Source of the DNA: Actinomycetota bacterium
GTDB taxonomy: Bacteria; Actinomycetota; Actinomycetes; Nanopelagicales; Nanopelagicaceae
Assembly: GCA_947457445.1 (NCBI GenBank)
Contig: CANGVO010000005.1
Location: 1 to 18,598 of the forward strand
Direction of reading: 5' to 3'
Length of the DNA: 18,598 bases
A program made the position numbers and the translations under genes. Numbering within the stretch: the first letter of the stretch is position 1; each line of letters starts with the position of its first letter. Positions 6,412 through 15,299 of the stretch are shown piece after piece. Under the pieces are notes generated by a model, which worked only from the letters and a program-made list of their open reading frames with translations, was not told the origin of the DNA and did no database searches.

Positions 6412-7413
6412 TTAGCGGCGAATTCCAGCACTTCTTAGGTCAGATAATCGCAAAGTTCCTGTTTTTGCATCATCTTCAGCGGATAAATAAAGACGTTGAA
6501 TAGCAATAATGAAAGCTTCCGCCAAAGTATCGCGGAAATCTGGCCGCGCAAGACGGGCAGAATCACCAGCGTTTGAAAGATAGCCAAGTTCAACGCGCAC
6601 GGCGGGCGCCTGAGTCAAACGCAACAAATCCCAAGTTTTGGCGTGTGTACGACAATTCAATAAATCAGTCCGGGCACATATTTCACGCTGCACTAAAGAT
6701 GCAAATCTTTCTCCCACAATCGAATGCACACCATGCGCATCGCTGCCGTAAAAATAAGTGGAAACACCATGCGCATCGGGGTTTGTGTGATGATCAGCAT
6801 GAAGTGAAATGACTAAGTCTGCAGCATTTTTATTCGCAAATGTAATGATTTGATTCTCTGTTAAAACATTACGGGGGCCACGAGTTAAGAAAACGCTTGC
6901 ACCAAGCGCAAGCAAACGACCTTCTAAACGTTGGGCAATATCGTAAACAATTTCAGATTCTAATTCACCGAACGCCGGATCAATCACAATAACTTTATTC
7001 GCTAACGCTGGCCCACGATTGCGCTGTGCTGCAGTTTCACGCATTTGTGTTGGAGCGCCACCAGAAACAATTTTTGTTAAACGTATTAACGCAATGATTG
7101 TTGCCGGACCACATTTACCATCAACTTTTATTCCAACAGATTTCTGAAACTCTTTAACAGCAGATTCGGTGCGCTCACCAAATATTCCATCGACGCGGCC
7201 GGCATTAAATCCCATTTCAGTTAACCGCGCTTGAAGAGCGGCAACATCATCACCTCGCATCATCGGCGAAGGTTGTAAATTTAACGAACGGTCGCCTAGT
7301 TTCCAACGCGCTTCATCGAGTGCGCGAATCGTGGATTCATTTAACTCACCAGTGACATGAAGTCCACGTTCTTGTTGAAAAGAACGGATCTCATCCGGAG
7401 ATAGTTCTTTCAT
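6412..7413 (-). CDS. cwlM: CwlM-like N-acetylmuramoyl-L-alanine amidase homologue, probably a regulator
   Basis: A 333-residue protein with two peptidoglycan-binding-1-type repeats (about residues 1-37 and 47-112) and an Amidase_3 domain (about 139-310). No signal peptide or membrane segment is visible, so it should be cytoplasmic. Of the zinc/catalytic residues of Amidase_3, Glu152, His205 (SLHADHH) and Glu275 ([10 protein letters not shown]) remain, but the first histidine is replaced: the DPGHGG position reads DPAFGE, with Phe148. The following loop is also shortened. Mycobacterial CwlM, at the same place beside trxA, is cytoplasmic and activates MurA when phosphorylated by PknB; a similar role here is inference. 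The C-terminal segment KTGTLRLS (317-324) offers threonines for phosphorylation. The gene follows trxA by 24 bases and has no clear ribosome binding site. Confidence 0.85.
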   Translation of the reverse strand: MKELSPDEIRSFQQERGLHVTGELNESTIRALDEARWKLGDRSLNLQPSPMMRGDDVAALQARLTEMGFNAGRVDGIFGERTESAVKEFQKSVGIKVDGKCGPATIIALIRLTKIVSGGAPTQMRETAAQRNRGPALANKVIVIDPAFGELESEIVYDIAQRLEGRLLALGASVFLTRGPRNVLTENQIITFANKNAADLVISLHADHHTNPDAHGVSTYFYGSDAHGVHSIVGERFASLVQREICARTDLLNCRTHAKTWDLLRLTQAPAVRVELGYLSNAGDSARLARPDFRDTLAEAFIIAIQRLYLSAEDDAKTGTLRLSDLRSAGIRR

Positions 7414-7437
7414 AGCAGATCTAATTCAACGAATTGA

Positions 7438-7758
7438 TTAGATATACGCTTCTAGCTCTTTAAGAAGAGCAGGCTTTGGCTTAGCACCAATGATTGTCTT
7501 GACGACTTCACCATTTACATAAACATTGAGCATCGGAATTGATGTAACTCCATACTTGATTGCAAGTGCTGACTCTTCATCGGTATTTAACTTAACAATC
7601 GTCAGCTTGTCTCCGTGTTCATTTGAGATTTCATCCAAGATTGGACCTACTGCGCGGCAGGGCCCACACCACTCAGCCCAAAAATCAACCAAAACTGGCT
7701 TACTGCTCTTTAGGACAACCTCATCGAAGTTGGCTGCCGTTACTTTACCTGCGCTCAT
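7438..7758 (-). CDS. trxA: Thioredoxin
   Basis: A 106-residue cytoplasmic thioredoxin that reduces protein disulfides and is recycled by the thioredoxin reductase encoded just upstream. The active site WCGPC has its cysteines at residues 31 and 34, inside VLVDFWAEWCGPC. The conserved cis-proline loop VTSIPMLNVY and the following glycine segment are present. Length and start are normal for the family, and a strong AAAGGAGC on the minus strand stands five bases before the ATG. It lies between trxB (59 bases upstream) and cwlM (24 bases downstream), the standard actinobacterial order. Confidence 0.97.
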   Translation of the reverse strand: MSAGKVTAANFDEVVLKSSKPVLVDFWAEWCGPCRAVGPILDEISNEHGDKLTIVKLNTDEESALAIKYGVTSIPMLNVYVNGEVVKTIIGAKPKPALLKELEAYI

Positions 7759-7817
7759 TTTTGCTCCTTTTATCTAACGAACTTTGTATTTGCCTAAAAA
7801 TCAATATTTGAAGCGTA

Positions 7818-8738
7818 CTAGTGAGAGAGGAACTTTTCAGCGTCTAGCGCTGCTTGGCACCCTGACCCGGCTGCAGTAATCGCTTGGCGATAGGTGAAAT
7901 CAACTAAATCTCCGCAGGCAAAAACCCCACTGATATTTGTACGCGTTGATCGACCTTCCACTGAGACATAACCCTCTTCATTCAAAATAATTTGAGAAGT
8001 TACAAGCTCGCTGCGCGGAATATGTCCGATTGCAACAAACAAACCAGTGAAATCACGCTTTGATTCTTCACCAGTAACTGTGTTGCGAAGTTGTAGCGCT
8101 TCAACTTTTTCTGCACCCAAAACATCAATAACTTCGGTATTCCATAACATTTCGATCTTTGGGTTGTTAAGTGCACGATCAGCCATAATTTTTGATGCGC
8201 GAAGTGAATCACGGCGGTGGATCAAAACAACTTTGGAGGCAAACTTAGTTAAGAAAGTTGCCTCTTCGACAGCGGAGTCCCCTCCACCAACTACTGCGAT
8301 AACTTGATCGCGGAAGAAGAAACCATCACATGTTGCGCACCAAGAAACTCCACGGCCAGATAACCGCTTTTCGTTTTCTAAACCAATTTCTTTATACGCC
8401 GAACCCATAGCCAAGATAACTGCCTTAGCTTGAACAGTATTGCCTGAACCATCCTTAATAATTTTTATATCACCTGAGAGATCCATCTCGACAACATCAT
8501 CAGTGATTAACTCTGCTCCAAAACGTTTCGCTTGTTTGCGCATACTGTCCATCAGATCTGGACCCATCACGCCATCCACAAAACCAGGAAAATTCTCAAC
8601 TTCTGTTGTATTCATCAACGCGCCACCGGCGGTAACAGAACCTTCGTAAATAACTGGATCTAGTTGCGCACGAGCAGCATAAATCGCCGCTGTATAGCCA
8701 GCAGGGCCGGATCCAACAATTACCAAATTTCTAACCAT
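7818..8738 (-). CDS. trxB: Thioredoxin reductase
   Basis: A 306-residue flavoenzyme that passes electrons from NADPH through FAD to thioredoxin. The FAD-binding [10 protein letters not shown] is at residues 9-18, the redox pair CATC at 134-137 ([11 protein letters not shown]), the NADPH-binding [10 protein letters not shown] at 151-160 with HRRDSLRAS shortly after, and the C-terminal FAD segment [10 protein letters not shown] followed by [15 protein letters not shown]. Length is typical of low-molecular-weight bacterial TrxB. The gene begins 23 bases after the murJ stop; sigM and its anti-sigma gene, which separate these two in mycobacteria and streptomycetes, are missing. Upstream of the ATG the minus strand reads TAGGGTGAGCAC, which could act as a weak ribosome binding site or as a -10 box. 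Confidence 0.97.
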   Translation of the reverse strand: MVRNLVIVGSGPAGYTAAIYAARAQLDPVIYEGSVTAGGALMNTTEVENFPGFVDGVMGPDLMDSMRKQAKRFGAELITDDVVEMDLSGDIKIIKDGSGNTVQAKAVILAMGSAYKEIGLENEKRLSGRGVSWCATCDGFFFRDQVIAVVGGGDSAVEEATFLTKFASKVVLIHRRDSLRASKIMADRALNNPKIEMLWNTEVIDVLGAEKVEALQLRNTVTGEESKRDFTGLFVAIGHIPRSELVTSQIILNEEGYVSVEGRSTRTNISGVFACGDLVDFTYRQAITAAGSGCQAALDAEKFLSH

Positions 8739-8761
8739 GTGCTCACCCTATCCATTCCTGC

Positions 8762-10405
8762 TTATTTCTTACGGCGCGCCTTACGCTTACTAAAAAGTGA
8801 GATTGCAAACTCTCGCAAGGTGGCAATCTCGGTAATTTTGAATGCATGAGCGATTAACACAAATCCAACACCACTTCCTACAAGGACGAAAGCTAATCGG
8901 AATAGGCCCAAAAGGGGTGCGGCGTCATCACTAATCCAGTGGAAAAAGTATGCAATCGCAAAGAACGGCGTCATCGCCAACAGGGATGCGGCATATAAAC
9001 GCGCGTGCTGGCCCGCAAACTCGGAATACTCAAAGTGCCCGACATGTTTTTTCAACAGTGAGATTGTGACAAAAAGACCAACTATGTAGCTAACGGCGAA
9101 GGCTAGCCCCAAACCAATGGTTACCTGATCACTTTTTAGTGTTTCTAAGAAAAGATAAGAAAGTGCTGACGAAATAATATTGATAATTAGTATCGAAAGA
9201 ACTTGTGTCTTTGTATCTTCAAAAGCGTTAAACCCACGAATCAAAATCAAATTAATTGAAAAAGCTACCAAACCTAAACTTAGCGCGGAGAGAACATAAC
9301 CGATATAACGCGAATCTTCCAGAGAAATTCCGAAGTAAAGAACTTCGGTCATAAGTGAGCCAAATAGTAAAAGAGCAATTGAACTTGGAACCGTAATTAC
9401 TCCGCACATTCGAATCGCACGAACTAATTGCTTCTTAACTTCTTCAACATTTTTCTCAATCGCCAATTTTGATAAGTGCGGCAAAAGCGCCGTAACTATA
9501 GAAATAGTGACAATTGAATAAGGCAGCAACATTATGTAATAAGCGCTGGTAAACGGCGTAAAACCAACACCTGTTGTTATCCCGGCTTGAGCACTTCGAA
9601 CTGCGGCGCTCGTAGCGACATTTACAGTAATGAGATATCCAATTTGAGAAATTAGAACATAAATCAACGTCCAACCAGCGAGCGAGAATGATTTACCGAG
9701 ACCTGCAACGCCAAATATCGGACGCAAACGAATTCCTGAGCGTTTAACAACCGGAATCAAAATTAGCGCCTGGACAACAATGCCGAGAGTTGTACCCCAA
9801 CCCAAAAGCTGAACATGGCCATCAGTTATGTTTTCAACTGAGAGCGTCTTCTGCATTACCAATACACCGGCGAAAATCACTATAACTACCAAGTTATTGG
9901 CAATTGGTGCCCACATTAGGGGTGCGAAAGAACCTCGCGCATTTGCCACTTGTCCAAGCATTGTGAAGAGACCCAAAAAGAATATTTGTGGAAGGCAATA
10001 ACGCGTGAAAGCAACCGCAAGAGAAAATTCCCTTTCAAACCCATCCGTTGAAAATTCTGGTGCGTATAAACGCACCAACGCAGGAGCGAATATCACACCA
10101 ATAATTACGAGCAAAAATAAAATTCCCGAAATTGTTGTAACTAGTCGCGATGCAAACCCATGTCCACCATCTTCATCTGAGAAAGATCTGACAAGTTGGG
10201 GTACAAAAATTGCAGTAAGTGCGCCACCTACAAGTAAGTTGTACAAAATATTCGGCATCGTATTTGCCACGTTGTATGAATCCGCTAAGAGTGCGGTACC
10301 AAGCACCGCCACCGCCAAGATCGCACGGAAGAAGCCAGTAATTCGAGAAAGTATTGTGCCGATCGCCATGATTCCGGAAGCGCGGAACAAGTCATTATTT
10401 TTCAA
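8762..10405 (-). CDS. murJ: Lipid II flippase MurJ (MviN family)
   Basis: A 547-residue polytopic membrane protein of the MOP superfamily that moves lipid II across the cytoplasmic membrane for peptidoglycan synthesis. The N-terminus carries the family pattern SGIMAIGTILSRITGFFRAI with the conserved arginines, then AFFVPQL-like (IFVPQLVRSF) and LPQIFFLGL segments; hydrophobic helices run the full length. It ends in a basic tail (KRKARRKK). Mycobacterial MurJ carries an additional pseudokinase and extracellular domain, absent here. The start is TTG with AAGGGGG five bases upstream, and it overlaps the preceding DUF6049-type gene by 11 bases, so the two are coupled. Confidence 0.95.
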   Translation of the reverse strand: MKNNDLFRASGIMAIGTILSRITGFFRAILAVAVLGTALLADSYNVANTMPNILYNLLVGGALTAIFVPQLVRSFSDEDGGHGFASRLVTTISGILFLLVIIGVIFAPALVRLYAPEFSTDGFEREFSLAVAFTRYCLPQIFFLGLFTMLGQVANARGSFAPLMWAPIANNLVVIVIFAGVLVMQKTLSVENITDGHVQLLGWGTTLGIVVQALILIPVVKRSGIRLRPIFGVAGLGKSFSLAGWTLIYVLISQIGYLITVNVATSAAVRSAQAGITTGVGFTPFTSAYYIMLLPYSIVTISIVTALLPHLSKLAIEKNVEEVKKQLVRAIRMCGVITVPSSIALLLFGSLMTEVLYFGISLEDSRYIGYVLSALSLGLVAFSINLILIRGFNAFEDTKTQVLSILIINIISSALSYLFLETLKSDQVTIGLGLAFAVSYIVGLFVTISLLKKHVGHFEYSEFAGQHARLYAASLLAMTPFFAIAYFFHWISDDAAPLLGLFRLAFVLVGSGVGFVLIAHAFKITEIATLREFAISLFSKRKARRKK

Positions 10406-11507
10406 GGCGCCCCCTTCTAATCCTGCGAATAGTCTGGGTTAATGCGGCGATAAATAGCAAGATCGCAGCGCCGACAGTAAACCAGGTAACTCGAGAATCA
10501 AAGATGGTGATGTTTAAGGAGAGTCGGGCAGGCGGCCCAATAGATTCTGCATCACCATTAGTTATTTGGGCCACGATGGTTGTGGAACCAGGTGCAATCA
10601 CAGTAAACGGCAGAGCCAACTGAGTTCTGGAATTTGCAGGAATTGTTAGCTCAGAAATATCTGTTACTTGAACGCGTGAATTAAGTGGAGTCAAATCAAC
10701 GTTGAATTTAACCGGCACATCGAACCCGTTTATAACCGTTACTGGAACCTTGCCGATTTGAGATGTAATTTGATATTTACCGCTAGTAACTCGTAATTTA
10801 TTTAGAGTGTTAGCAACACCATCTGTTGCGTTAAATGAGAAAAATTCACGATCTTGTTTATTTAATGTAGGAGAAAGAAGAATTGCCAATTTGGCTCTTT
10901 GGGCGCGAACCTCATCAGCTTTCACAATAGTTGAAAGTGCGGTCAAAGCCTGACGATTCTGTGTGTATTTCTTGCGCAATACTGGGCTTAGTTGAGATTT
11001 GCCAGTACTCCAATTTGCACTCTTTTCCACCGGAATAGAACGATTGAGATGGAAGGAAACTCTTTCTGCCCCATAGGCATAATAAGAACGCAGCTCACTT
11101 GGCGCCGAACGATTCGCCAAATCGATATCCGGATTTCCGTAAGCAAGTGGAATTATTCGATCCCCCGAAGTTACAAGCAATAAACGCGACAGCCATTCTT
11201 TGGCTGCCAACTCACCGCTGGGTTCTTTTTTGTTTACCAACTTATATCCATTAGCCATATCTGCGACTTCATCTAAAAGTTGACCGTCAATAACCCAAAC
11301 ACGAACTCCATTGCGTTTTTGTTCAAGTGGTTTTCCAAGGCGACCTGTAGATAACAACTCGTTTGCTAAGTCATCATTTCGAAACGTTCCGTCAAATAAT
11401 TGGTGAGGTTTACTAATTAGATAAATAACATTTACATCGGCTGAAGCGGTGGGGACGAATGCAAAAAAGAAAAAGGATGTAATTAGCCAAATAAATATTT
11501 TTCTCAT
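10395..11507 (-). CDS. Membrane-anchored extracytoplasmic protein, short DUF6049-type
   Basis: A 370-residue protein with an N-terminal signal peptide (about residues 1-23, ending in TASA), a long extracytoplasmic part and a single C-terminal membrane helix at about 341-357, followed by a basic cytoplasmic tail (RRIRRGRLEK). The second half looks like beta-sandwich material (repeated polar/hydrophobic alternation around VPVTVINGFDVPVKFNVDL). By position, between the NUDIX gene and murJ, it matches mycobacterial Rv3909, whose family is DUF6049. That protein is, from memory, about twice as long, so this is a shortened version. Function is unknown; location and operon suggest a role with MurJ in the envelope. 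It overlaps NUDIX by four bases and murJ by eleven. Confidence 0.75.
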   Translation of the reverse strand: MRKIFIWLITSFFFFAFVPTASADVNVIYLISKPHQLFDGTFRNDDLANELLSTGRLGKPLEQKRNGVRVWVIDGQLLDEVADMANGYKLVNKKEPSGELAAKEWLSRLLLVTSGDRIIPLAYGNPDIDLANRSAPSELRSYYAYGAERVSFHLNRSIPVEKSANWSTGKSQLSPVLRKKYTQNRQALTALSTIVKADEVRAQRAKLAILLSPTLNKQDREFFSFNATDGVANTLNKLRVTSGKYQITSQIGKVPVTVINGFDVPVKFNVDLTPLNSRVQVTDISELTIPANSRTQLALPFTVIAPGSTTIVAQITNGDAESIGPPARLSLNITIFDSRVTWFTVGAAILLFIAALTQTIRRIRRGRLEK

Positions 11508-12109
11508 TGGGCAGCAACCTCTTCAGATGCTCCAGTACGTGCAATTAATTTCTTCTCATCGGGATATGCCAGACGCTCCACGATTTCGGCTAATGGAAAC
11601 CAACCAACTTCATCGACTTCACTTTCCTGCGGTGCTAACTTTCCACCGGTCTCACGGAAAAGATAATGATGAACAGTTTTATGTATTCTCTTTCCGCCTG
11701 CCATAAACCAAAAATCAATTACGCCAAGAGATCGTTCGATCGCGGACTCAATTCCGGTTTCCTCAGCAACTTCTCGAAGTGCAGCCTGTTCGGGAGTTTC
11801 ACCTTCTTCAATATGTCCTTTTGGCAAAGACCACAGAATCCGCTTTCCAGTTGCATCTTTATGATCGATGCGACCGATCAACAAACCATTTTTGCCGCTG
11901 TGATCAATAACCAATCCACCAGCGGAAACTTCATCTACGCGCTTGGCGTAGGTCTTATTTGGAGTTTTCGGACGCTTCGTAGCTGGATCCTTGGGCGCGA
12001 CAGAGCCAGAAGTTGATGAATCTTTCGTAAGTGGGGCGCGATGTGCGGGGCGCTTACGCCTGCGCTTCTTCTTCGTACCTTCGCTGCCCGCACCAGGTGC
12101 AGGGGTCAT
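11504..12109 (-). CDS. NUDIX hydrolase
   Basis: A 201-residue hydrolase for nucleoside diphosphates linked to other groups. The Nudix box is exact: Gly98, Glu104, then REVAEETGI at 112-120, fitting GX5EX7REUXEEXGU. Before the catalytic domain is a basic, disordered extension of about 55 residues (KKKRRRKR, PATKRPKT). Rv3908 (MutT4) of mycobacteria occupies the same place; the true substrate (oxidised nucleotides, diadenosine polyphosphates or others) cannot be read here. The start ATG at 12109 has no ribosome binding site; TACCCT stands five bases before it, which would fit a leaderless transcript. It shares a 32-base divergent gap with the CCA gene and leads the minus-strand run toward murJ, with an ATGA overlap into the next gene. 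Confidence 0.9.
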   Translation of the reverse strand: MTPAPGAGSEGTKKKRRRKRPAHRAPLTKDSSTSGSVAPKDPATKRPKTPNKTYAKRVDEVSAGGLVIDHSGKNGLLIGRIDHKDATGKRILWSLPKGHIEEGETPEQAALREVAEETGIESAIERSLGVIDFWFMAGGKRIHKTVHHYLFRETGGKLAPQESEVDEVGWFPLAEIVERLAYPDEKKLIARTGASEEVAAQ

Positions 12110-12141
12110 GGATCAAGGGTACTGCTCTAATCTTATCTATT
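12110..12141. promoter_or_regulatory. Compact divergent promoter region, NUDIX and CCA enzyme
   Basis: Only 32 bases separate the proposed starts of two divergent genes. On the plus strand TAATCT (12128-12133) lies eight bases before the GTG at 12142. On the minus strand TACCCT lies five bases before the ATG at 12109. Neither start has a Shine-Dalgarno sequence, so both transcripts are probably leaderless. The -35 boxes would lie in the opposite gene or its promoter and are not clear. Confidence 0.4.
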
Positions 12142-13587
12142 GTGACGAGTGCATTAGGAGCCGCGGGAGAAGTTGCGATCGCCTCACTGATCGAACGGGC
12201 GCCGCTGGCAAGTTCTCTCGCCCAAAGCTTTGCTGAGAAAGGTTTCCGACTCGCACTCGTTGGCGGACCTGTACGTGATGCGTTGCTTGGCCGCCTTGGA
12301 AATGATTTAGATTTCACAACAAATGCGAAACCCGAAGATACAAAGAAAATTTTGCAAACTTGGGCAGAAAATATTTGGGAAACCGGAATTGAATATGGAA
12401 CCGTTGCAGGAAAACGTGGAGACACAACTGTAGAAGTTACAACTTACAGAAGTGAAAGTTATGATCCAGAAAGTCGTAAACCAGAAGTTGTTTACGGAGA
12501 TAATATCGAAGGCGATTTATCTCGACGAGATTTCACAGTAAATGCGATGGCGTTGGAGCTAACCACAAAGTCCCCCGAGTTCATCGATCCATTTAATGGC
12601 TTAGAAGATTTAGCGAAGAAAATATTACGTACACCAACTAAGGCCGAGAATTCATTTTCTGATGACCCACTGCGCATGATGCGTGCCGCACGTTTTGCAA
12701 GCCAACTTGGTTTTGAAATTGCACCCGATGTTTTACGGGCTATGAAAGATATGGCTGGACGCATCTCGATTATTTCTGCCGAGCGAGTGCGTGACGAATT
12801 TATAAAAATTCTCATGTCATCCCGTCCAAGAGTTGGAATTACACTATTGGTCGAAACAGGCCTAGCAGATAATGTCTTGCCAGAAATCCCTAAATTAAGA
12901 CTAGAAATTGATGAACACCATCATCATAAAGATGTTTACGAACACTCAATTACAGTCCTAGAACAAGCCATCGAACATGAAGATCGTTTAGGCGGACCTA
13001 ATTTAATTATTCGTCTAGCTGCTCTTTTGCACGATATTGGTAAACCAAAGACCCGCAGTCTGATTGCAGGCGGCGGAGTTTCATTTCACCATCACGAAAT
13101 AGTTGGAGCTCGATTATGTAAATCGCGATTAAAAGCCTTGCGCTTTGATGGCGACACAATTGATCAAGTCGAAACTCTGGTAGCTCTGCATCTGCGTTTT
13201 CATGGCTACGGCGATGGAGAATGGACTGATTCGGCGGTACGTCGTTATGTACGTGATGCTGGTGATTTATTAACCCATTTACACGTACTTACTCGCGCTG
13301 ATTGCACGACCCGTAATTTAAAGAAGGCAGAACGCCTGGCTCGGGTTTACGACAGCCTAGAAGCACGCATCGCAAAATTAATGGAAGAAGAAGAGTTATC
13401 AAAAATTCGTCCAGATTTGGACGGTGCGCAAGTTATGAAGCTGCTTGGTATCAAACCATCTGCGGCAGTCGGAAAGGCTTTAGATTTTCTCTTAGAACTT
13501 CGCTTAGAAAATGGACCGCTAGGTGAAGAACGTGCGACCGAAGAGTTACTTAACTGGTGGAGCAAAGAAAACCCGGCTACGAAGTAG
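12142..13587 (+). CDS. cca: CCA tRNA nucleotidyltransferase
   Basis: With the chosen GTG start, a 481-residue enzyme that adds or repairs the 3' CCA end of tRNAs. The nucleotidyltransferase head has LVGGPVRD (GG at 41-42) and the catalytic DLD at about 55-57, then RRDFTVNAMAL, the segment that precedes the nucleotide-selecting region. An HD-type domain follows with H297-D298 in AALLHDIGKPKTR, preceded by the histidine-rich DEHHHHKDVYEH. The frame stays open back to an ATG at 12031, but those residues would lie antisense to the NUDIX gene and match nothing; GTG at 12142 gives the length known for actinobacterial homologues (mycobacterial PcnA is about 480 residues). The last 42 bases overlap the end of the convergent MFS gene. 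Confidence 0.95.
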   Translation: MTSALGAAGEVAIASLIERAPLASSLAQSFAEKGFRLALVGGPVRDALLGRLGNDLDFTTNAKPEDTKKILQTWAENIWETGIEYGTVAGKRGDTTVEVTTYRSESYDPESRKPEVVYGDNIEGDLSRRDFTVNAMALELTTKSPEFIDPFNGLEDLAKKILRTPTKAENSFSDDPLRMMRAARFASQLGFEIAPDVLRAMKDMAGRISIISAERVRDEFIKILMSSRPRVGITLLVETGLADNVLPEIPKLRLEIDEHHHHKDVYEHSITVLEQAIEHEDRLGGPNLIIRLAALLHDIGKPKTRSLIAGGGVSFHHHEIVGARLCKSRLKALRFDGDTIDQVETLVALHLRFHGYGDGEWTDSAVRRYVRDAGDLLTHLHVLTRADCTTRNLKKAERLARVYDSLEARIAKLMEEEELSKIRPDLDGAQVMKLLGIKPSAAVGKALDFLLELRLENGPLGEERATEELLNWWSKENPATK

Positions 13588-14823
13588 CCTAATTCCAGCC
13601 AAGAGATACACGGCCGCCACAATTAGCGGAACTAAATAAGTGTCGCCACTGTCGGGCAATAACAGAGCAGCAAAAACTGCACCTGAAACAATCGCACCAT
13701 TTACGACAACGTCATAAACCGAGAAAACCCGTCCCCGATAAATATCATCAATTTTTGATTGAACTAGCGCATCGTTCGTAACTTTTAAACTCTGACCAAA
13801 AAGCGCTGTTAAGAAAGCTGCACAAGCCAAAGTAAATGGCGTGCGAGAGAAAAGAATAAATAGCGGTCCCACTGTGCTTGCCGACATTGCTAAACGCATC
13901 CAGCGGTGTCTTCCGACTTTTCTAACTCCGTAAGGAGCAGCCACTGCGCCAACTACAAAGCCAAATGCGGCAATTGAGAGAGTGAAACTTAATCCGGCGA
14001 GACCGGCCTCACTATCGGATGGATCGTGGAATGTATTTCTCTCCAAAAGAAGAGCTATCAAAGTCATGGCAGTTATTCCACCGCGATGAACTGCAACTGC
14101 TGCAATACCTCGCGCGGCATCTGAATGCTGGCGCAAAAATTTTATTCCCTCGCGCATTTCAATTAACCCCTGCGCAAAACTTGCGTTCTTTATTTCATGA
14201 TCTAACGGACCAATTTCTTGTTTCTTCAACAAGGATGCGAATAAAGATGCGGTGAGATAGCCAATTGATGCCAATAAAATTATGTATCCATCCGCATGAT
14301 CAGCGCTGGTCATCGAATCCAGCAAACTGCGCATTCCTAGACCAATACCACCACCCATTACTACCCAGACAGAACCACCAGTTACCGCCAGGGCGTTGGC
14401 GCTGATTAGAGATTTACTTTCAATCATTAGCGGAATACCAGCCGATAAACCAGCAAGTATTAAGCGATTAACTCCAAATGCAACTAGTACAAAAATTGTT
14501 AATTCAACTCCAGTGCGTCCCTGAAATATCAGCAGTGCAATTATGGCAAGCGTTAGCGCGCGACTTAAATTTGCAAAAGCGATAGCGCGTTGTCTTGAAA
14601 CGCGATCCAAAATCGTTCCAACGAAGGGCCCAATTATGGAATAAGGAAGTAGGACTACGGCGAAAGCCAGAGCGGCACCAAGAGCATTGGCTTGCCTTTC
14701 TGGAGAAAATAAAACAAATGATGCCAATGCGCTTTGGAATATTCCATCGGTTATTTGCCCAGTCCAGCGAACCCGCAACAATCGCGAAAATTTGCGATCC
14801 GTTAGTAGTTGCCAAACATTCAT
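13546..14823 (-). CDS. Major facilitator superfamily transporter
   Basis: A polytopic membrane protein of about 425 residues with roughly twelve hydrophobic segments in two halves, typical of the MFS. The loop between helices 2 and 3 carries DRVSRQRAIAFANL, a variant of the MFS signature loop (G-x-x-x-D-R-x-x-R-R), and the second half has APYGVRKVGRHRWMRL at the equivalent place. The substrate is unknown; export of a small compound would be a usual guess, no more. I used the ATG at 14823, which has TACCCT six bases before it on the minus strand and no ribosome binding site; a TTG at 14844 would add seven residues (MPDYPLT). The 3' end overlaps the CCA gene by 42 bases in antisense. Confidence 0.85.
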   Translation of the reverse strand: MNVWQLLTDRKFSRLLRVRWTGQITDGIFQSALASFVLFSPERQANALGAALAFAVVLLPYSIIGPFVGTILDRVSRQRAIAFANLSRALTLAIIALLIFQGRTGVELTIFVLVAFGVNRLILAGLSAGIPLMIESKSLISANALAVTGGSVWVVMGGGIGLGMRSLLDSMTSADHADGYIILLASIGYLTASLFASLLKKQEIGPLDHEIKNASFAQGLIEMREGIKFLRQHSDAARGIAAVAVHRGGITAMTLIALLLERNTFHDPSDSEAGLAGLSFTLSIAAFGFVVGAVAAPYGVRKVGRHRWMRLAMSASTVGPLFILFSRTPFTLACAAFLTALFGQSLKVTNDALVQSKIDDIYRGRVFSVYDVVVNGAIVSGAVFAALLLPDSGDTYLVPLIVAAVYLLAGIRLLRSRVFFAPPVK

Positions 14824-14876
14824 AGTTAAAGGGTAGTCGGGCAAAGATAGAGAAAGGGGATTATCCTTCTCCTATT

Positions 14877-15290
14877 ATGAAATCTAAGCGTTCGTTCATC
14901 GATTATTCACTCGATAAGCGTGCCACCTTATTGGCGCTCTTTCGTGGGGTCGTCGATGCATGTGATGCAGATCCATATTTGATGCGTGCGGCCAAGTATC
15001 ACGGTGAAAAAACTTCCCGAAAATGTCCGGTTTGCAAGAAAGATTCTTTGGTAGAACTTCGTTATACCTTCGGCGATCAACTAGGTCAGTTCTCAGGTCG
15101 TATTAAAACCGAAATTGAATTATTAGAGATGGAAAATGAGTTTGGAGAGTTTGCTGTCTATATAGTCGAAGTCTGTCGCGAATGTTCCTGGAACCATTTA
15201 TGCGCTTCATACCTATTAGGTGATGGTTCTGAGCGAAAGCCACCCCGAAAGGTGCGCACCCTAGAAGATGAAGATTGGGTTAAAGGGTAG
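14877..15290 (+). CDS. DUF5318 family zinc-ribbon-like protein
   Basis: A 137-residue cytoplasmic protein of unknown function. It has two cysteine pairs, CPVC (50-53) and CREC (100-103), which look like a zinc ribbon with a long insertion, followed by a conserved-looking WNHLCASYLLGDG segment. Size, cysteine pattern and position directly before a class A PBP gene match the actinobacterial DUF5318 family (Rv0049 lies before ponA1 in mycobacteria). The constant link with the PBP suggests a role in wall growth, but this is inference. There is no well-spaced ribosome binding site; AAAGGGG lies 17 bases upstream. It is divergent from the MFS gene and ends nine bases before the PBP start. Confidence 0.8.
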   Translation: MKSKRSFIDYSLDKRATLLALFRGVVDACDADPYLMRAAKYHGEKTSRKCPVCKKDSLVELRYTFGDQLGQFSGRIKTEIELLEMENEFGEFAVYIVEVCRECSWNHLCASYLLGDGSERKPPRKVRTLEDEDWVKG

Positions 15291-15299
15291 CCTTTAGAA

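Noticed and set aside
7421..7441. Hairpin CTAAT...ATTAG between trxA and cwlM as a terminator
   Set aside because: The stem is short, A/T-rich and bulged, with no T-run, and the two genes look cotranscribed.
12031..12141. Upstream extension of the CCA enzyme frame to an ATG at 12031
   Set aside because: It would run antisense through the basic N-terminus of the NUDIX gene, its residues look like no CCA enzyme, and the GTG at 12142 gives the family's usual length.
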